From: Pollenia angustigena
Lineage: Eukaryota > Arthropoda > Insecta > Diptera > Polleniidae
DNA length: 64,000 nt
Assembly: GCA_930367215.1 (NCBI GenBank)
Contig: OV884057.1
Span: forward strand, 205,457,621-205,521,620
Direction: 5' to 3'
Part shown: piece after piece, positions 1-11,256 of the stretch
Position numbering within the stretch: the stretch's first letter is position 1
Layout of the letters: each line of letters opens with the position of its first letter
Translations under genes and position numbers: made by a program
Notes under the pieces: model-generated
Databases searched by the model: none
Told to the model about the DNA's origin: nothing
The model's input: the letters and a program-made list of their open reading frames with translations, nothing else

Positions 1-2
1 CG

Positions 3-1046
3 AGGAATGAGACTCAGGGTCACTCACGGATCCTGGGTGAGATTGAGGCTGGTGGCTATTGCCTGGGACCGCCGGGATCCACTGATTATGTTAGCACCAG
101 TTTGGATTTTGGTCGGTTGCCAGAGGTAATAATGCCCTCTAGGGAGAGCTGGTCGGGCAGGGGCAGATTATTTGGTGCATTTGCTATTTTCACTGATGGC
201 TCGAAGATGAGGGGCACGGGTGCAGTGGTCTACATTGAGGATCTGAACATAAGAAGGTCATATAGGCTTCCTGACGACTGCAGTGTTTTTCAAGCGGAGG
301 TTCTGGGGGTCTGGAGGGCCGTGGAACTGATGAGGGACAACATTGATAGGGGCTCGGAGGTCACTATATATGTGGACAGCCAGGCGGCTCTTATGGCCGT
401 AAGGGGCTGTTATGTGAACTCCAGGCTAGTTGATGAGTGTAGGAGGGCTCTGAGGGGAGCCTTAGGGGAGTATCTGCTAAGGTTATGCTGGGTGCCGGGT
501 CATTGCGATATAGGCGGCAATGAGATTGCTGATGAGTTGGCAAGACAGGGCTCAGAGATGGAGGATCCTGACTGTGTGGAGGCGGTTAGGCCTCCATTGG
601 GCTTCTATTTTGGTAGAATTAGGGAATGGATACTGAGCGTGACCAATCGGGCCTGGGGGAGCCGAACGGACTGTCGGGTATCACGGACACTGTGGCCGGT
701 GCTTAGGAAGTCCGATTCGGTGTCGCTGTTGGGCAGGAGCAGGGTCTGCGTTAGGACCATGATAGGAATTATCACGGGCCACTGTATGATAGGCAGGATG
801 GCGGTGAGGATGGGATCCGACTTGTCGGATATATGCAGGTTGTGCGAGGACCCTGAGGACTTGGAGTCAGTTGAGCACTTTCTGTGCCACTGTCCCAGGT
901 TGCAGGGTAGCAGGTTGAGGTGGCTGGGCAGTAGATTCCTGGGCGAATTAGGGGATGTCTCGGGTTGCGGACTCGAGAATCTGATAGGATTCGTAATGGG
1001 GATGGCCTGGCTGCGCGAGGGGAGACTGGGTGCTAACCGCACGTAG
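3..1046 (+). CDS. LINE ORF2 C-terminus: RNase H domain plus CCHC motif (partial)
   Basis: The reading frame is open from base 3 to the stop ending at 1046, so the protein continues beyond the left edge of the window; no true start is present. Counting from the codon at 102, RNase H acidic residues are visible as D32 (FTDGS), E66 (FQAE), D92 (YVDSQ) and D144 (GNEIADELA), with the VPGH motif near residue 131. A C-x2-C-x10-H-x2-C motif follows at about 245-262, as at the carboxyl end of many I/LOA/Outcast-type non-LTR retrotransposon ORF2 proteins. The role in the family is removal of RNA from the cDNA hybrid during target-primed reverse transcription. The base composition is clearly GC-richer than the neighbouring DNA, which suggests a fairly recent insertion. 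The clade assignment is inference; the RNase H identity is firm. Confidence 0.88.
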   Translation, partial: RNETQGHSRILGEIEAGGYCLGPPGSTDYVSTSLDFGRLPEVIMPSRESWSGRGRLFGAFAIFTDGSKMRGTGAVVYIEDLNIRRSYRLPDDCSVFQAEVLGVWRAVELMRDNIDRGSEVTIYVDSQAALMAVRGCYVNSRLVDECRRALRGALGEYLLRLCWVPGHCDIGGNEIADELARQGSEMEDPDCVEAVRPPLGFYFGRIREWILSVTNRAWGSRTDCRVSRTLWPVLRKSDSVSLLGRSRVCVRTMIGIITGHCMIGRMAVRMGSDLSDICRLCEDPEDLESVEHFLCHCPRLQGSRLRWLGSRFLGELGDVSGCGLENLIGFVMGMAWLREGRLGANRT

Positions 1047-1228
1047 GGCGGATTTGGTTTAAGTGGGATTTCTCTCGGGTTTGGTCCTTTACCTTCTTTT
1101 CTTTCCTTTCTTTTCTACCTATCTTTCGGATCTGTCTTATGCTTTTGCTGCTTACTTCACCTACTTTATACCTTCTTAGCTATCTCTAATTAAGGCGTCA
1201 CAATGGACCATATTGGTCTCTGGGTGAA

Positions 1229-1250
1229 GGTGTGAAGGAAACTTCACACC
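1229..1250 (+). other. Perfect 9-bp hairpin with GAAA tetraloop in LINE 3' UTR
   Basis: GGTGTGAAG pairs perfectly with CTTCACACC across a GAAA loop of the GNRA class. It lies just upstream of the repeat tail, where many LINEs carry the RNA structure recognised by their own reverse transcriptase. Function is inferred. Confidence 0.7.
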
Positions 1251-1257
1251 GGCCTTT

Positions 1258-1277
1258 CTACCTACCTACCTACCTAG
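1258..1277 (+). repeat. CTAC-type tetranucleotide tract
   Basis: Four and a half CTAC units terminate the LINE 3' region. I read this as its simple-repeat tail. Confidence 0.7.
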
Positions 1278-1564
1278 GTTTTTATTTTACGCATTTTTAA
1301 CAAAAATCTTATGGGTCGATTACGGATGGCAATTGAACTGAAGTTGAGTTGCCAGCAGCGAAATTAGAAAATAAAATTTGGCTTACAAATACCATTGCAT
1401 GGAGCCGGAACGAAAAGCTGTATCAAGTCTTAATCAAAATACACCCAATTAATTTTAATTAATCAAAGTTATGTTTATCGATTTTAAATTTTACGGGTTA
1501 AAACTCCTATAAAATTAAAATATTTTTTAAAAAAAGGGTCTCAAATAAATAAAAACTTTTATTA

Positions 1565-1673
1565 TGTGTAGTTTATAGAACACGAGCGCCTTACTCGTCC
1601 GTTCAAATTACATTTAAAACAAAAACCAATTTCGAACGGACGAGAAAGGCGCTCGTGTTCTATAAACTACACA
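1565..1673. repeat. Foldback hairpin with 40-bp arms
   Basis: Arms 1565-1604 and 1634-1673 are inverted copies matching at 39 of 40 positions, separated by 29 nt. The arms contain CG-rich segments unlike the flanks. It is either a very small MITE or the residue of one. No target duplication was identified. Confidence 0.85.
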
Positions 1674-1905
1674 TTAAATTAAGTTTCTCGTTATTTTTTT
1701 AATAAGTAAAATAATTACATATTTTGATATGTTTTTTTAATTTTGTAATGAATATTTACCTATAAAGTGCAAATAACCCTTGTGTTGCAATGCAAATTTT
1801 AATGTTTTTCAATTAGCTAAAGGCATTTCGAATTTGGTTATATTTTTCACATTTGGTAACTTTTTCAAAAAATTTGGTTGTAAAATTATATGCGTTTATT
1901 TCTCT

Positions 1906-2070
1906 CTTCAATCACAGCGGGCAGGAAGCAAATTATTATTCCATTAAAATGGCGACAAAAACCAAAAGCGCGGATTTGTTTGTGATTAAAAATGTATTCA
2001 AAAGCCGTTTGAATTGAAATCCTTGCTGCTCCTTTTATTGAGATATTCACTTTTTTCGATTTTTGCGCCA
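1906..2070 (-). repeat. Dispersed repeat, inverted copy of 11088-11256
   Basis: The reverse complement of this segment matches 11088-11256 at roughly 90% by eye. Both copies keep an open frame that includes the conserved string GAARISIQTAFEYIF. The rest of 1281-2788 is AT-rich, apart from the hairpin at 1565-1673 and the decayed coding segment at 2080-2610. The family is not recognised. Confidence 0.8.
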
Positions 2071-2079
2071 ACCAGTACT

Positions 2080-2610
2080 GATGATGAGCTACTTTTGAAT
2101 AATGTAACAGGTAAAAAAACTCGAATATCCATTAACAAAAAATCTCCAAAGGAAAAAATCTTTTCTCCTGAAAGATTATATAATTTTCAAGCTAATACTG
2201 CATCATCTTCAAATTATATGAAAAAATTAGTCAACTTCATTCGTAGCAAAGTTGGAAGGAAATCTGTTCCTTCGAATTATAACCACCCTATGCAAGAAAA
2301 ACAAAAGCTAATGGAAACTTTACCGAAAAACTTTTTCTAATTTCGAGACTAAAGAAGGAAATTCACAAAGACCGGTTGTTAATGCTAACGCTAGTGAACT
2401 TCTTCACTTTGTTTTTGAACAACGGAACGTGGAGCAAATACAGGAAACTAAAATAAATTATTGGCAGATGGAGGTCAAAACTTTTTGAAAATTTCGTTAT
2501 CTATTTTATCTGAAGAAGAAAATGATTCAAACGATTGTGAAAATAAAAACTTAACCTTTTATTCTTCTGGGGGAGACATTGGAAATAAACGCAAATTAAA
2601 TACCCCGTAA
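2080..2610 (+). pseudogene. Decayed coding remnant of unknown transposon-like gene
   Basis: Two reading frames in succession look coding rather than random. One runs to the stop at 2338-2340 and is rich in Lys, Ser and Asn. The second, 2461-2610, reads LADGGQNFLKISLSILSEEE and ends KRKLNTP-stop. The change of frame and the intervening stops indicate decay. The DGGQ-F-LK-S motif resembles uncharacterised proteins I recall from repetitive arthropod gene families, but I cannot name it. Adjacent to the inverted repeat at 1906-2070 and probably part of the same element. Confidence 0.4.
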
Positions 2611-2788
2611 AAACTTCACCTACTTTTTCAAAATGAATAGCTTCTTTAACTTATTATTTTGTAGCTTTGTTTTATAACTACATCTATAACAACTTTTATA
2701 ACTACTTTTTTCTGGATGTAAGTATGTAGTAGAGGTCTGCATATGTGCGATTAAACGACACATGAATTCACATATCAAACAAGCAAGT

Positions 2789-4822
2789 ACCCAGCTAGCA
2801 TTTGGAAGATTATTTAACGAGCGCGATCATTTCGCGACTCTTATTTTAATCGTGCAGACGATTGTTGGAGCAAAAATACATTTTACTCGTCCAAATGATG
2901 CTTTTGCGATTCATTTTTACGATTGTTAAACGAGTTAATCGTAGTTAACTAATTTTGGCGACCTTTGAACGATTGTTATTTAACCGTAATCGTATATTAC
3001 TCTTGTAAATTATGTTTTTGCGATCATTATGATGATTGTTGCATTGTTGTTTTTTTATGTTATTCCACAATCGTTGGTTAAGTATTCTGACGATCATTGA
3101 ACGGTTTTTATTTTACCGTAATCACATATAAATATGTATTTTTATACCCTCCACTACAATTAGTTGTGAAGAGGGTATATTAAGTTTGTCATTCCGTGTG
3201 AAACTTTTTTATTATTCATCTCAGACCCCATAAAGTATATATATTCTGGGTCCTTGAGCAATTCTAAGTCGATTTAGTCTATCTGTCCGTCTGTTGAAAA
3301 CACGCTCACTTTTGAACAACTCAAAAGAAATGAACAAACTTGGTGCCAAATTGCTTGTAGTTATCCTAAGCAGTTTGGGATTGAAATCCAGCAAAATCGG
3401 TTCAGTAGGACCAGAGCTTTGAATCAAAATATGGAACCACCACCTAAAAAAATTGATAATGTTGTTACAAAAAATAACATAAATGCTAGAGCAAGGCACG
3501 GAATGAGATAAGATTTTGCAAAAATTTGTTTTATTTAACTGGAAATCACGCTGCTAAATTTCGTGATGATCCGTCCATAATTTTCCCTAAGCCCCATATA
3601 AACAATACTCCCGGAAAACAGTTTAGTACGCCTAAAACCGTAAAAAATAACGCTAGCGTAACAAATTTTGGCTCGTCACAGTTTTATAGGACTATAAATG
3701 ATACTGTGAAATTTCGTGAAGATCGGTACATAATTTACCCTAGACCCCATATAAACCCTACTACCGGAAAACAGTTTAGTCGCCTAAAACCATAATTAAT
3801 AACAAATCGTCACAGTTTAAGATAATAATAACATCATACAGATATTACTTCTTAAACATTCGAACTGTCGGTGGAGGGTATCAAAGATGCGGTACAGCCG
3901 AATATAGCACTCTAACTTGTTTATTATTTATTTAGCTGTCACTTACAAATTCTTAAACATTTTTTGATTAAAACAAACTGAACCGCAACAGAACAGAAAA
4001 ACTAATCAATTTCATAGGTTTTTTTATAACAAAAACAAATCAGCTGATTCGTTACAGAACAGAAAGTAAAGACTAACTGAGCCTTAAAGCAATACGATTG
4101 AGAAGCAAGCGAGAAGAAAAAATCCTGAGCGATGATGTGGCTGCAAAGTTAAGCTGGCGGGGAACCCAGAATTCAACAATTTTGTATAAAACAAATTATA
4201 ACAAGTAAGTGCTTTTTATGGCATGCTCTTACAGCATTCACATTTTTTTTTTCTTTTTCTTTTCAAAGATGTCTGTCATTCGAAATTCCCCAAAATCGAT
4301 GCAGGGATGAATAATGTGCTACAGCAACACTTTGTACATGCTGCTGACCGACTACGGAAGGGTAACCGAACCAAAAAGGGTGACGAAATTTAATAGATGA
4401 TATTAAAATTAATTTAATTTGGATTTTTTTGAATTTATTATTAAAGAATATAAAACTTAAAAAATGCTTTTTATTTTATATCTCACTGTTATGCATTAAG
4501 AATCAATTAAAGGTATTTTTGGCGATTGTTTCAAGATTCTTTTAAAGTAGGACTAATAGAATCTAACACGATTGTTTTTTGCGCATCGTAGAAGACACAT
4601 TACGGCGATTTATTCAAGGCTCGTTTGAAGTAGGAATGAAATAATCTTACACGATTATTTTAGGCGCATCGTAGACGACTCATATGGAAGAGTCGCCGTA
4701 AGGACACAGTTTCTTCAGTTGAACTGAACTTGCGCGATCGGAGTACGATATCGCGGACGATTAATTTAATCGCCTGCTCCGGTCGTGAAAGATTCTTCTA
4801 CGATCGAAAATGCTAGCTGGGT
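2789..4822. mobile_element. 2.0-kb non-autonomous DNA element with ACCCAGCTAGCATTT termini
   Basis: The left end ACCCAGCTAGCATTT (2789-2803) recurs inverted at 4808-4822. The flanking trinucleotide AGT is repeated on both sides (2786-2788, 4823-4825). Alternatively the element is CCCAGC...GCTGGG with a TA duplication of Tc1/mariner type. Subterminal regions contain repeated CGATTGTT and GCGCATCGTAGA motifs. No transposase is visible. A second element (3144-3881) is nested inside. Confidence 0.65.
3144..3881. mobile_element. Nested element with ATACCCTCCAC inverted ends
   Basis: ATACCCTCCAC at 3144-3154 is inverted at 3871-3881. The interior has the 'GACCCCATAAAGTATATATATTCTGG'-type block found widely in fly genomes (from memory, not searched; only described here) and two imperfect direct repeats at about 3548-3640 and 3698-3790. 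No protein is encoded; short open frames here are incidental to the direct repeats. Confidence 0.6.
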
Positions 4823-4995
4823 AGTGTGTTGTGTGTGATTTTAGAATCATACACAATTAATTGTGTGTAAGTAATAGCCTATGTGTGCAAAGCGTTCAAT
4901 TATTTATGTGAGTGTTTTGAGAGAAATATTTGATACAGGTATAAATAACAAATTTGCTCTTTAGTAAATAAACTTGTGTGACGATGTACATATTC

Positions 4996-5132
4996 AGCCT
5001 TATTCCGGTTGTCGTTGTCGTAATCGATCAAGTCGTTTTTTGTAAGAGATTAAGGAACACTGGTGTGTGTTACTTTAATCTCTTACAAAAAACGACTTGA
5101 GCGATTACGACAACGACAACTGGAATAAGGCT
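4996..5132. repeat. Foldback MITE, GCCTTATT family
   Basis: 58-bp arms (4996-5053 and 5075-5132) are near-perfect inverted copies around a 21-nt loop containing GTGTGTG. The termini AGCCTTATTCCGG and the inner motif TAATCTCTTACAAAAAACG link it to the elements at 36361, 46511 and 62463. Confidence 0.85.
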
Positions 5133-5154
5133 TATTGTGTTTTATCAACACAAC

Positions 5155-6096
5155 CAGGGTTGTCAGATTTTTTTAAGCTCCATCGCCAAACCGGAAGTCA
5201 GAAATCGCCGAAAATCGCCAAACGTCGATTTTGTTCAATTTTTGTAAAATTTTCTTTTTTTTTTTTAATTAAATTTTGCATAGAAAAAACGCTAGTATAA
5301 TTTTTCAGTTAAAAATCGCAAAAAACTGAGAAAAAATACAAAAAAGTCGCCGAAGTAAATTTTGTTTTGTTTCTGTAATTGTTTTTTTTTAAATAACATA
5401 AAATGGAGATCATAATGTATTCAGTTAAAAACTTAAATTAACTACACAAGTCTATAAGATCGTACACTTCAGCCTCACCGATTTCATTACTGGAGTTTTG
5501 ACCTACATACTATTAGAATTACATACATACTATTAAGCGGCTTATACACTTGCAATAAAATTGTTAAATTTTTCGTATTATACAATTATATCGCCAATGT
5601 GTATTTTATATCCGTAGGTGGCTCAATATATTGGCAACAATCAAAATACTTTTGATTTTTATTGCACAACATAAAGAAAGTGAAATGTGTTGGCAACATT
5701 GTACAATGCTGATTATGTTATTTCTATAGGTTATGTTCACCTTTTATTGAATGAATAAAACCATTGTACGACTTATTGCATAATAAAGGACAAAATGGAA
5801 ATAATATGGCGAATATCATTAACCATAATATTGCAAGTGTATGAGCCGCTTTAGAATTAAATAGTGACTGAATATAAAATTCACTTAATATGTTTTTTTA
5901 TTATATAATAACAAAAAATGACAGATTGTTAAACAAAATCGCCGAAATATTATAAATAGTAAAAATAGCCAAGTTAATCGCCAGTTATATCAGAAATCGC
6001 CATAAAAGTCGCCAGTCGCCAAATGGGAAATCCCATCGCCAAACACGTTTCAAAATCGCCACGTTTGGCGAGAAATCGCCATATCTGACAGCCCTG
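5155..6096. mobile_element. hAT-like non-autonomous element with 8-bp TSD
   Basis: Ends CAGGGTTGTCAGAT (5155) and ATCTGACAGCCCTG (6096) are inverted. The flanks carry a perfect 8-bp duplication AACACAAC (5147-5154 and 6097-6104). CAGGG ends with an 8-bp TSD fit the hAT superfamily. The interior is dotted with AATCGCC repeats. A second MITE (5536-5850) is nested inside. Confidence 0.85.
5536..5850. mobile_element. Nested MITE with AGCGGCTTATACACTTGCAA ends
   Basis: The left end AGCGGCTTATACACTTGCAA is inverted at 5830-5850 with one substitution. TTA is present on both sides (5533-5535, 5851-5853), a 3-bp TSD compatible with the PIF/Harbinger group. Confidence 0.7.
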
Positions 6097-7150
6097 AACA
6101 CAACATGTGTTTTGTGTTTTTAATTTTTTTTTTTTTATCGTATTGAAAACAAAATATTAGTAAAAAGATGTTGCATTAAAAAGTGATACAAACTTTTTAT
6201 GCGTTGAGCATATTATGCGTGCGCGAAATTCTGTTTAAAATAGCAACTCAAATATTTTCGTTAAGCCGTTATGACAAAACATTTTTTATTCATTGAATTG
6301 AAATAGAATTGATGGAATGAAACGGTAAATTTTAAAAAGAGTAAACTATAAAAAATGGAAACAGTTTTTTAGTTTTTTTTTTTTGTTATTGTTTTGTTTA
6401 TTTTATTAAAAGTTGTCAACGTTTTGTTTATGAGAAACACAAAAACAAAACAAACAAAAAAGCGGTAAGTCGCTGAATTTGCCCATAAGCCGCTAATTCA
6501 GCAACACTTTTAATATTTTAAGCTTGAAATGTCAATTTTAAATTGAACAATTTTATTATTTTTTTGACATTTACTGTTTCTTTCTATCAATTCTAGGTAT
6601 ATCATCCATAAATAAAAATATAGTGTAATAAGTGCTTAAGAATTATTGCCTTTGTAGGTATACTGGTTTTGTCATATTTTAAAATATTTTTTTTTATAAT
6701 ATTATTATTGTTATTGTTTTTGCATAGGTATAAAAAATACATTTATTACAACCATTTCATTTTATTACTTTTTTTGTTAAAATTTTAACTTTCCTCTTCA
6801 CTTAACAAAATAAGAAAGTCAAGAAACACACGAATGATTATTGTGATTTTTAACTTCGCTCAGGGTTTTTTATTGTAACCCAGCAAAAAACTTTGGAAGT
6901 TGTTCGAGTAGAAGGGATATTTTCATGACTTCTTGAGCACTTAACTACTTGAATGAATTAAGAATGCCTTCCAAAATTCGAATAAATTTTTAATAAGTGC
7001 ACACATGAAAAATTACATGCAATGCACCCATTCAACTCTTATGAAGGAATTACAATTTTTCACTATAATTAGGTATTCTTTGAGGATTGGTAGGGGACGA
7101 ATATTATATACAATTGACTTTAATGATTGAGTTAAATTTTTTTAATATAT
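6097..7150. other. AT-rich DNA without genes
   Basis: No gene recognised. A segment near 6505-6580 resembles 30955-31018, so a dispersed repeat is likely here. Confidence 0.5.
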
Positions 7151-7399
7151 ACATATGGAGGGCTCAGAGCTGAAGCGAACCAAGTCAAAAATGAAAATTC
7201 GATAATATTTTGAGTTTGAGTAAGTGAATTTCCATTTATTTCTGGAGCCATTGACATGGGTTTATTACCGTTACCTTTGGAACGAACAAATTTTTGATTT
7301 AGTCCGTTACAGAACTCGATAGAGTTAAACTTTGCGAAGAATTTCACACCAGTTTTATTTTATGACTTGGTTCGGTTCAGCTTTGAACCCTCCATATGT
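7151..7399. repeat. Foldback MITE with ACATATGGAGGG arms
   Basis: Arms 7151-7187 and 7362-7399 are inverted with a few mismatches (CGAACCAAGTCA against TGACTTGGTTCG). The ends ACATATGGAGGG and CCCTCCATATGT are perfect. No transposase. Confidence 0.75.
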
Positions 7400-7457
7400 A
7401 AATACATTTAATATTAATATGTATTTAAATTTGTTATATTTATTTATTTATTTATTA

Positions 7458-7575
7458 AGGCCTATGCAATAGGCCTGCTTACCTCTGCAACAATACAAAA
7501 GACAACAGGCATTTTATTTGTGTAAAATTTACCCGCCGTTGTCAAAATTTTACTACTACATAGGGAAAACAAAAG
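7458..7575 (+). repeat. Truncated copy of the CAAGGCC-family MITE
   Basis: It matches 15286-15404 closely, beginning AAGGCCTATGCAATAGGCC and running through the CAACAGGCATTTT block. The right inverted end is not recognisable. It is preceded by a TTTA tract at about 7436-7456. The MITE-flanking DNA from 7576 to 8180 holds no gene. Confidence 0.7.
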
Positions 7576-8180
7576 TAACAATGTTTTTTATAATACATTC
7601 CCATAATGCATATAAAAATTAATATCGAGCACCAATGAAAATACGTATTAAAATCATTATTGATTCATTGCTTTTCATTCACACTGATTTCAGTTAATAT
7701 TCCAGCTCAATGAAAACCCCGATCTAATCACTGAACTTTCATTGGTTCTAAGCAATATTTTTAATGACGAGCCGTTTACCTAAATGTGAACCCATGCTCG
7801 CCAACGACACGCTAATGTTAAAATCATGCATGTTTCACCTAAAAAGAACCAGTGCATTATCCGCGGAACCCATGCTTTTACTACTTCTTTTGCATGTCTT
7901 TTTTTGCTGGGAATATGTATGAATTTGAGTTCATCAAACAATAATAGAGAAACCAGTTATGCCAACTTTTTGAGAGCAAAAAGCACTTTAAAATTTAAAA
8001 AAAAGCACTAAAAAGCACTATTTTGAACAAAAAAAAAGCGTAAAAAGCACTAAGCCATTTTTTAAATTTAATTAAACACAAAACAAGTTGCATGCGGCTG
8101 TGCCGAATATTATATACCTCCGAAATTTAAAAAAAGGCGATGGCGTTGATGGGTGACCATTTTCATTTAAAATTAAATAT

Positions 8181-8340
8181 ACAGTACCTCGTTTCTGTAT
8201 TTCTCGCATCGTAAAATTTCTTACATGAAGTGTGAAACAAAAAATTCCATCGTTTCTCGATTTATGAGATAAAAGTGTTTCTGTATTTGAATGCGAAAAC
8301 AGACACAACAAATTCTGTTTATACTGGAATATTTCCAGTA
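8181..8340 (-). repeat. Dispersed repeat, inverted relative to 10790-10970
   Basis: The reverse complement shares ATACAGAAACACTT, the GTTTCACACTTCATG block and GCGAGAAATACAGAAACGAG with 10840-10970. Family unknown. Confidence 0.7.
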
Positions 8341-8395
8341 ATTAAGTGTCAAATAAAAGCGAAACGTCAACAAAAGAAATAAATATAATAAAAAC

Positions 8396-8700
8396 GGGGC
8401 TGCCAGATTTGACGAGTTATTGTCATTTTAACAACTTTTTGTTCCGAAATTAGCAAAGTGACGATTTAATGATTTTTCTAAAAAAGTGACGAAAGCCAAA
8501 ACAAAATCAAAAATATTTTATAATTTTGTTGTTACTTTCTATAGAAATTCATATTGAATTTTAAAATTTCAAACACTTCATATTTTGTGGCGTTGAAAAT
8601 TGAAAAACAAAATGAATTTCTGTAGAAAGTAACAACAAATTTATAAAATACTTTTGATTTTTTTTTTTTTTGCTTTCAATGAAATTGTTGGCGTTGCCCC
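8396..8700. repeat. Foldback MITE with GGGGC ends
   Basis: Arms around 8490-8552 and 8612-8670 are inverted (TTGTTGTTACTTTCTATAGA against TCTGTAGAAAGTAACAACAA). The outermost ends GGGGC and GCCCC frame the element. The DNA from 8701 to 9717 is AT-rich with no gene recognised. Confidence 0.65.
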
Positions 8701-9717
8701 TTAGTCTTCGAAATAAGATAGTTTTAAATAGTTTAATATGTTTGTTTATTAGTAAAAAAATATCTTTAAAAACAAGACAGCTTAAATTTTTTTATTTATC
8801 CCTTTTATGAAAATTGTCCTCGAAGTTGTTTGCCTCTTCCCTGAAAAATGTATCGGCAAAAGCAAAATTTCGAGGGAAAGAAATGGACCGATTTGGCTTA
8901 TTTTGAACATTTAATACTTCTTATATACATTAACAAAATATGATTGATATTTGGGTGTATCCAAAGTAACGGCCGTTTATTAATGTGCTGTTTTTAAATG
9001 TCTGAAACAAACATCATGTTTTGTAAAATTTTGCACAGGATATGTCAAGTTAAATATCTGATTTAATTCTTTGAAATGTTTTGTTTAAATAATACATTAT
9101 AAAAATTACAAGTTTTTTGCGTGTGAATTCATTTATTATCGGTGACAAAAAAAAATATATTTTTGTTAGTATAAATAAAATTAAAGTTAATCTTTAGGAA
9201 TATGACACGATACATTTATTTTGTATAATACCGGAAAAATTAATTCAAAATAAAAATTTTATTTTTGAGCTATAAGGGGTCAATTTCTGTGGAAACACCC
9301 TTTTAATATTCGTATCTTATATGGACATTTTTGGGCCAAAACCATTATTTCTTCAAGAAAAAAAGTTGTTTGTCTGTAACCCGTTCATTTAGGAACCGAT
9401 TTTTTTAACTAAAACTACCAGCTGTTCTACTAAGTCTATTTCAGGTAAAAAAAAGAAAAAAATTTATAGGAATAGGTAAATTACAGATTTATATCTCAGC
9501 CATTTGTAAACCGATATAGTTAAATTTCAATAATATACTACATACGATATAAATATAAAACAACGTTGTCACTATGAATTCTAGGTTTTTCACAAAGCTG
9601 ATTTAATTAAAAAATTTATCTATTTATCTATTTTAAATAAGGATGTATGTTTATTTTATTAAGCTTGGCTTCTTTTTGCTTTTGTAAAAATATTGGCCCA
9701 TAATCATAGTCAAACGC

Positions 9718-9821
9718 TAAAGTCGGTTCTATTTAAAAACAACTTTAAAATAAAAACATTCTTTTAAATATTTTGCTACCATAGTCGAAACTAAAGTATG
9801 TTTTAAATTGAACCGACTTTA
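9718..9821. repeat. Small foldback
   Basis: TAAAGTCGGTT at 9718 is inverted as AACCGACTTTA at 9821; the arms are about 22 bp. The stretch from 9822 to 10789 has no recognisable gene; open frames there are short and AT-driven. Confidence 0.6.
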
Positions 9822-10789
9822 ACTGGGTGCCACCTCAAATGTAGCAAATTTTTCATACAACATACAAAAAAATATAAGCAAGTGGCAACTTAAAGCAGCC
9901 GACATTGAAAATTAAAATATAAATAAAACACTGCATATCTTGTACGGTTAAAACACGCAATATGATTTTATGTAGAAAGCAACAACAAAATTACAAAACT
10001 TTGTGTAAAACGCTAGGCAATTTTGACACAAATTTATCTGGCAGCGCTGATTAAAACCAAAACAAGAAAAGGCCAAAAAAAATTTAAAATAACAAAATAT
10101 AACAATGGTTTTTTGCATAGTATAATAAGTACCAGGTAGGTTCATTAGAGAGAGTTGTCAATTTTTTTACCCATGTAATGTCAAACAAGAGAAATAGAAT
10201 AAAAAATAAAACAAATTACCGAATGACATACAGAACAATTTTGTTTATTTAAAAAAAAGTAATATTATGAAGGACACAAATGAATAAAAAAAATTTACCG
10301 GAGAATTTATAAGCATACATCAGAAATTCGTCTAATCCTTTTACAGGAATAACAGATGGTTTAGCACAGGGCATCAAACGGGCACGTTTTGATTTTTGAT
10401 TCATATGAAACATTTTTGTCAGATTTAAAAAATTATTTTAGTAACTTTTTTATTTTACTTTTAGAATTTATTTTACTTTTTGGCATTTTTTTTTTGTTTA
10501 AAATAAATTTGACATTCTATGGGTTTTCTAATTGAGAACAAAATTTCTAATGACTATACCTTGTATTATTCTACCATGGTTTTTTGTTTATTTTCATCAT
10601 ATAAATTATGCATTCATCATTTATATTCCTTCTATTTTTTTATTTATTTAAAAAAATAGTATATAAACATATTTTAAATTCAAAATATCTACATTTTGTT
10701 TTTCTCGCCACCAATTTCAAATGCGACTTATTTTGACAGTTCTTGAAAGAAACTTTTCGCAAAACATTGTTATAGAAACACTTTTTCTC

Positions 10790-10970
10790 GCATCCTTCCA
10801 ATAATTGCTGGAAAATTATTAAAATGACAGATAATTCTCGCCAAGAAAAGATACAGAAACACTTGCGTGAGAAAAACCATTTTTTGTTTCATTTCACACT
10901 ATTTTTGTTGCAATTCACACGTTTCATGCGGAAAATTTTACGAAGCGAGAAATACAGAAACGAGGTACAG
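10790..10970 (+). repeat. Dispersed repeat, partner of 8181-8340
   Basis: See the partner at 8181-8340. Together with 11088-11256 it suggests one longer element present here in plus orientation, and at 1906-8340 in minus orientation interrupted by about 6 kb of later insertions. Confidence 0.65.
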
Positions 10971-11087
10971 GTATGTGATGGAAATCGATCGATTTCAAAA
11001 CGAGCGTTTTTAAAAGGTGTAATGAATTTCGAACGATTTTAAAATCTATTTCTGAATTAAGTCTTAAATTTTTGTTTCTTTTAGAAA

Positions 11088-11256
11088 ATTCTTCCTGCGC
11101 AAAAATCGAAAAAAATGAATATCTCAAGAAAAGGAGCAGCTAGGATTTCAATTCAAACGGCTTTTGAATACATTTTTGATCACAAACAAATACCCGCTTT
11201 TTGTTTTTGTCGCCATTTTTATTGAATAATAAGTTGCTTTCTGCCCGCCGTGCAAT
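11088..11256 (+). repeat. Dispersed repeat, partner of 1906-2070
   Basis: About 90% identical to the reverse complement of 1906-2070. The two copies share an open frame. 11257-12125 is otherwise AT-rich and without a recognised gene. Confidence 0.8.

Larger units (their letters stand above)
1047..1280 (+). mobile_element. LINE 3' UTR and tail
   Basis: Downstream of the ORF2 stop are about 180 bp of pyrimidine-rich sequence, then a hairpin (1229-1250) and a CTAC-type tetranucleotide tract (1258-1277) after which the sequence changes to ordinary AT-rich DNA. This is taken as the 3' end of the LINE. The 5' end lies outside the window. Confidence 0.6.

Noticed and set aside
3221..3795. Short open frames with repeated KFR-D--II-P-PHIN
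   Set aside because: They reflect imperfect DNA direct repeats in a noncoding dispersed element.
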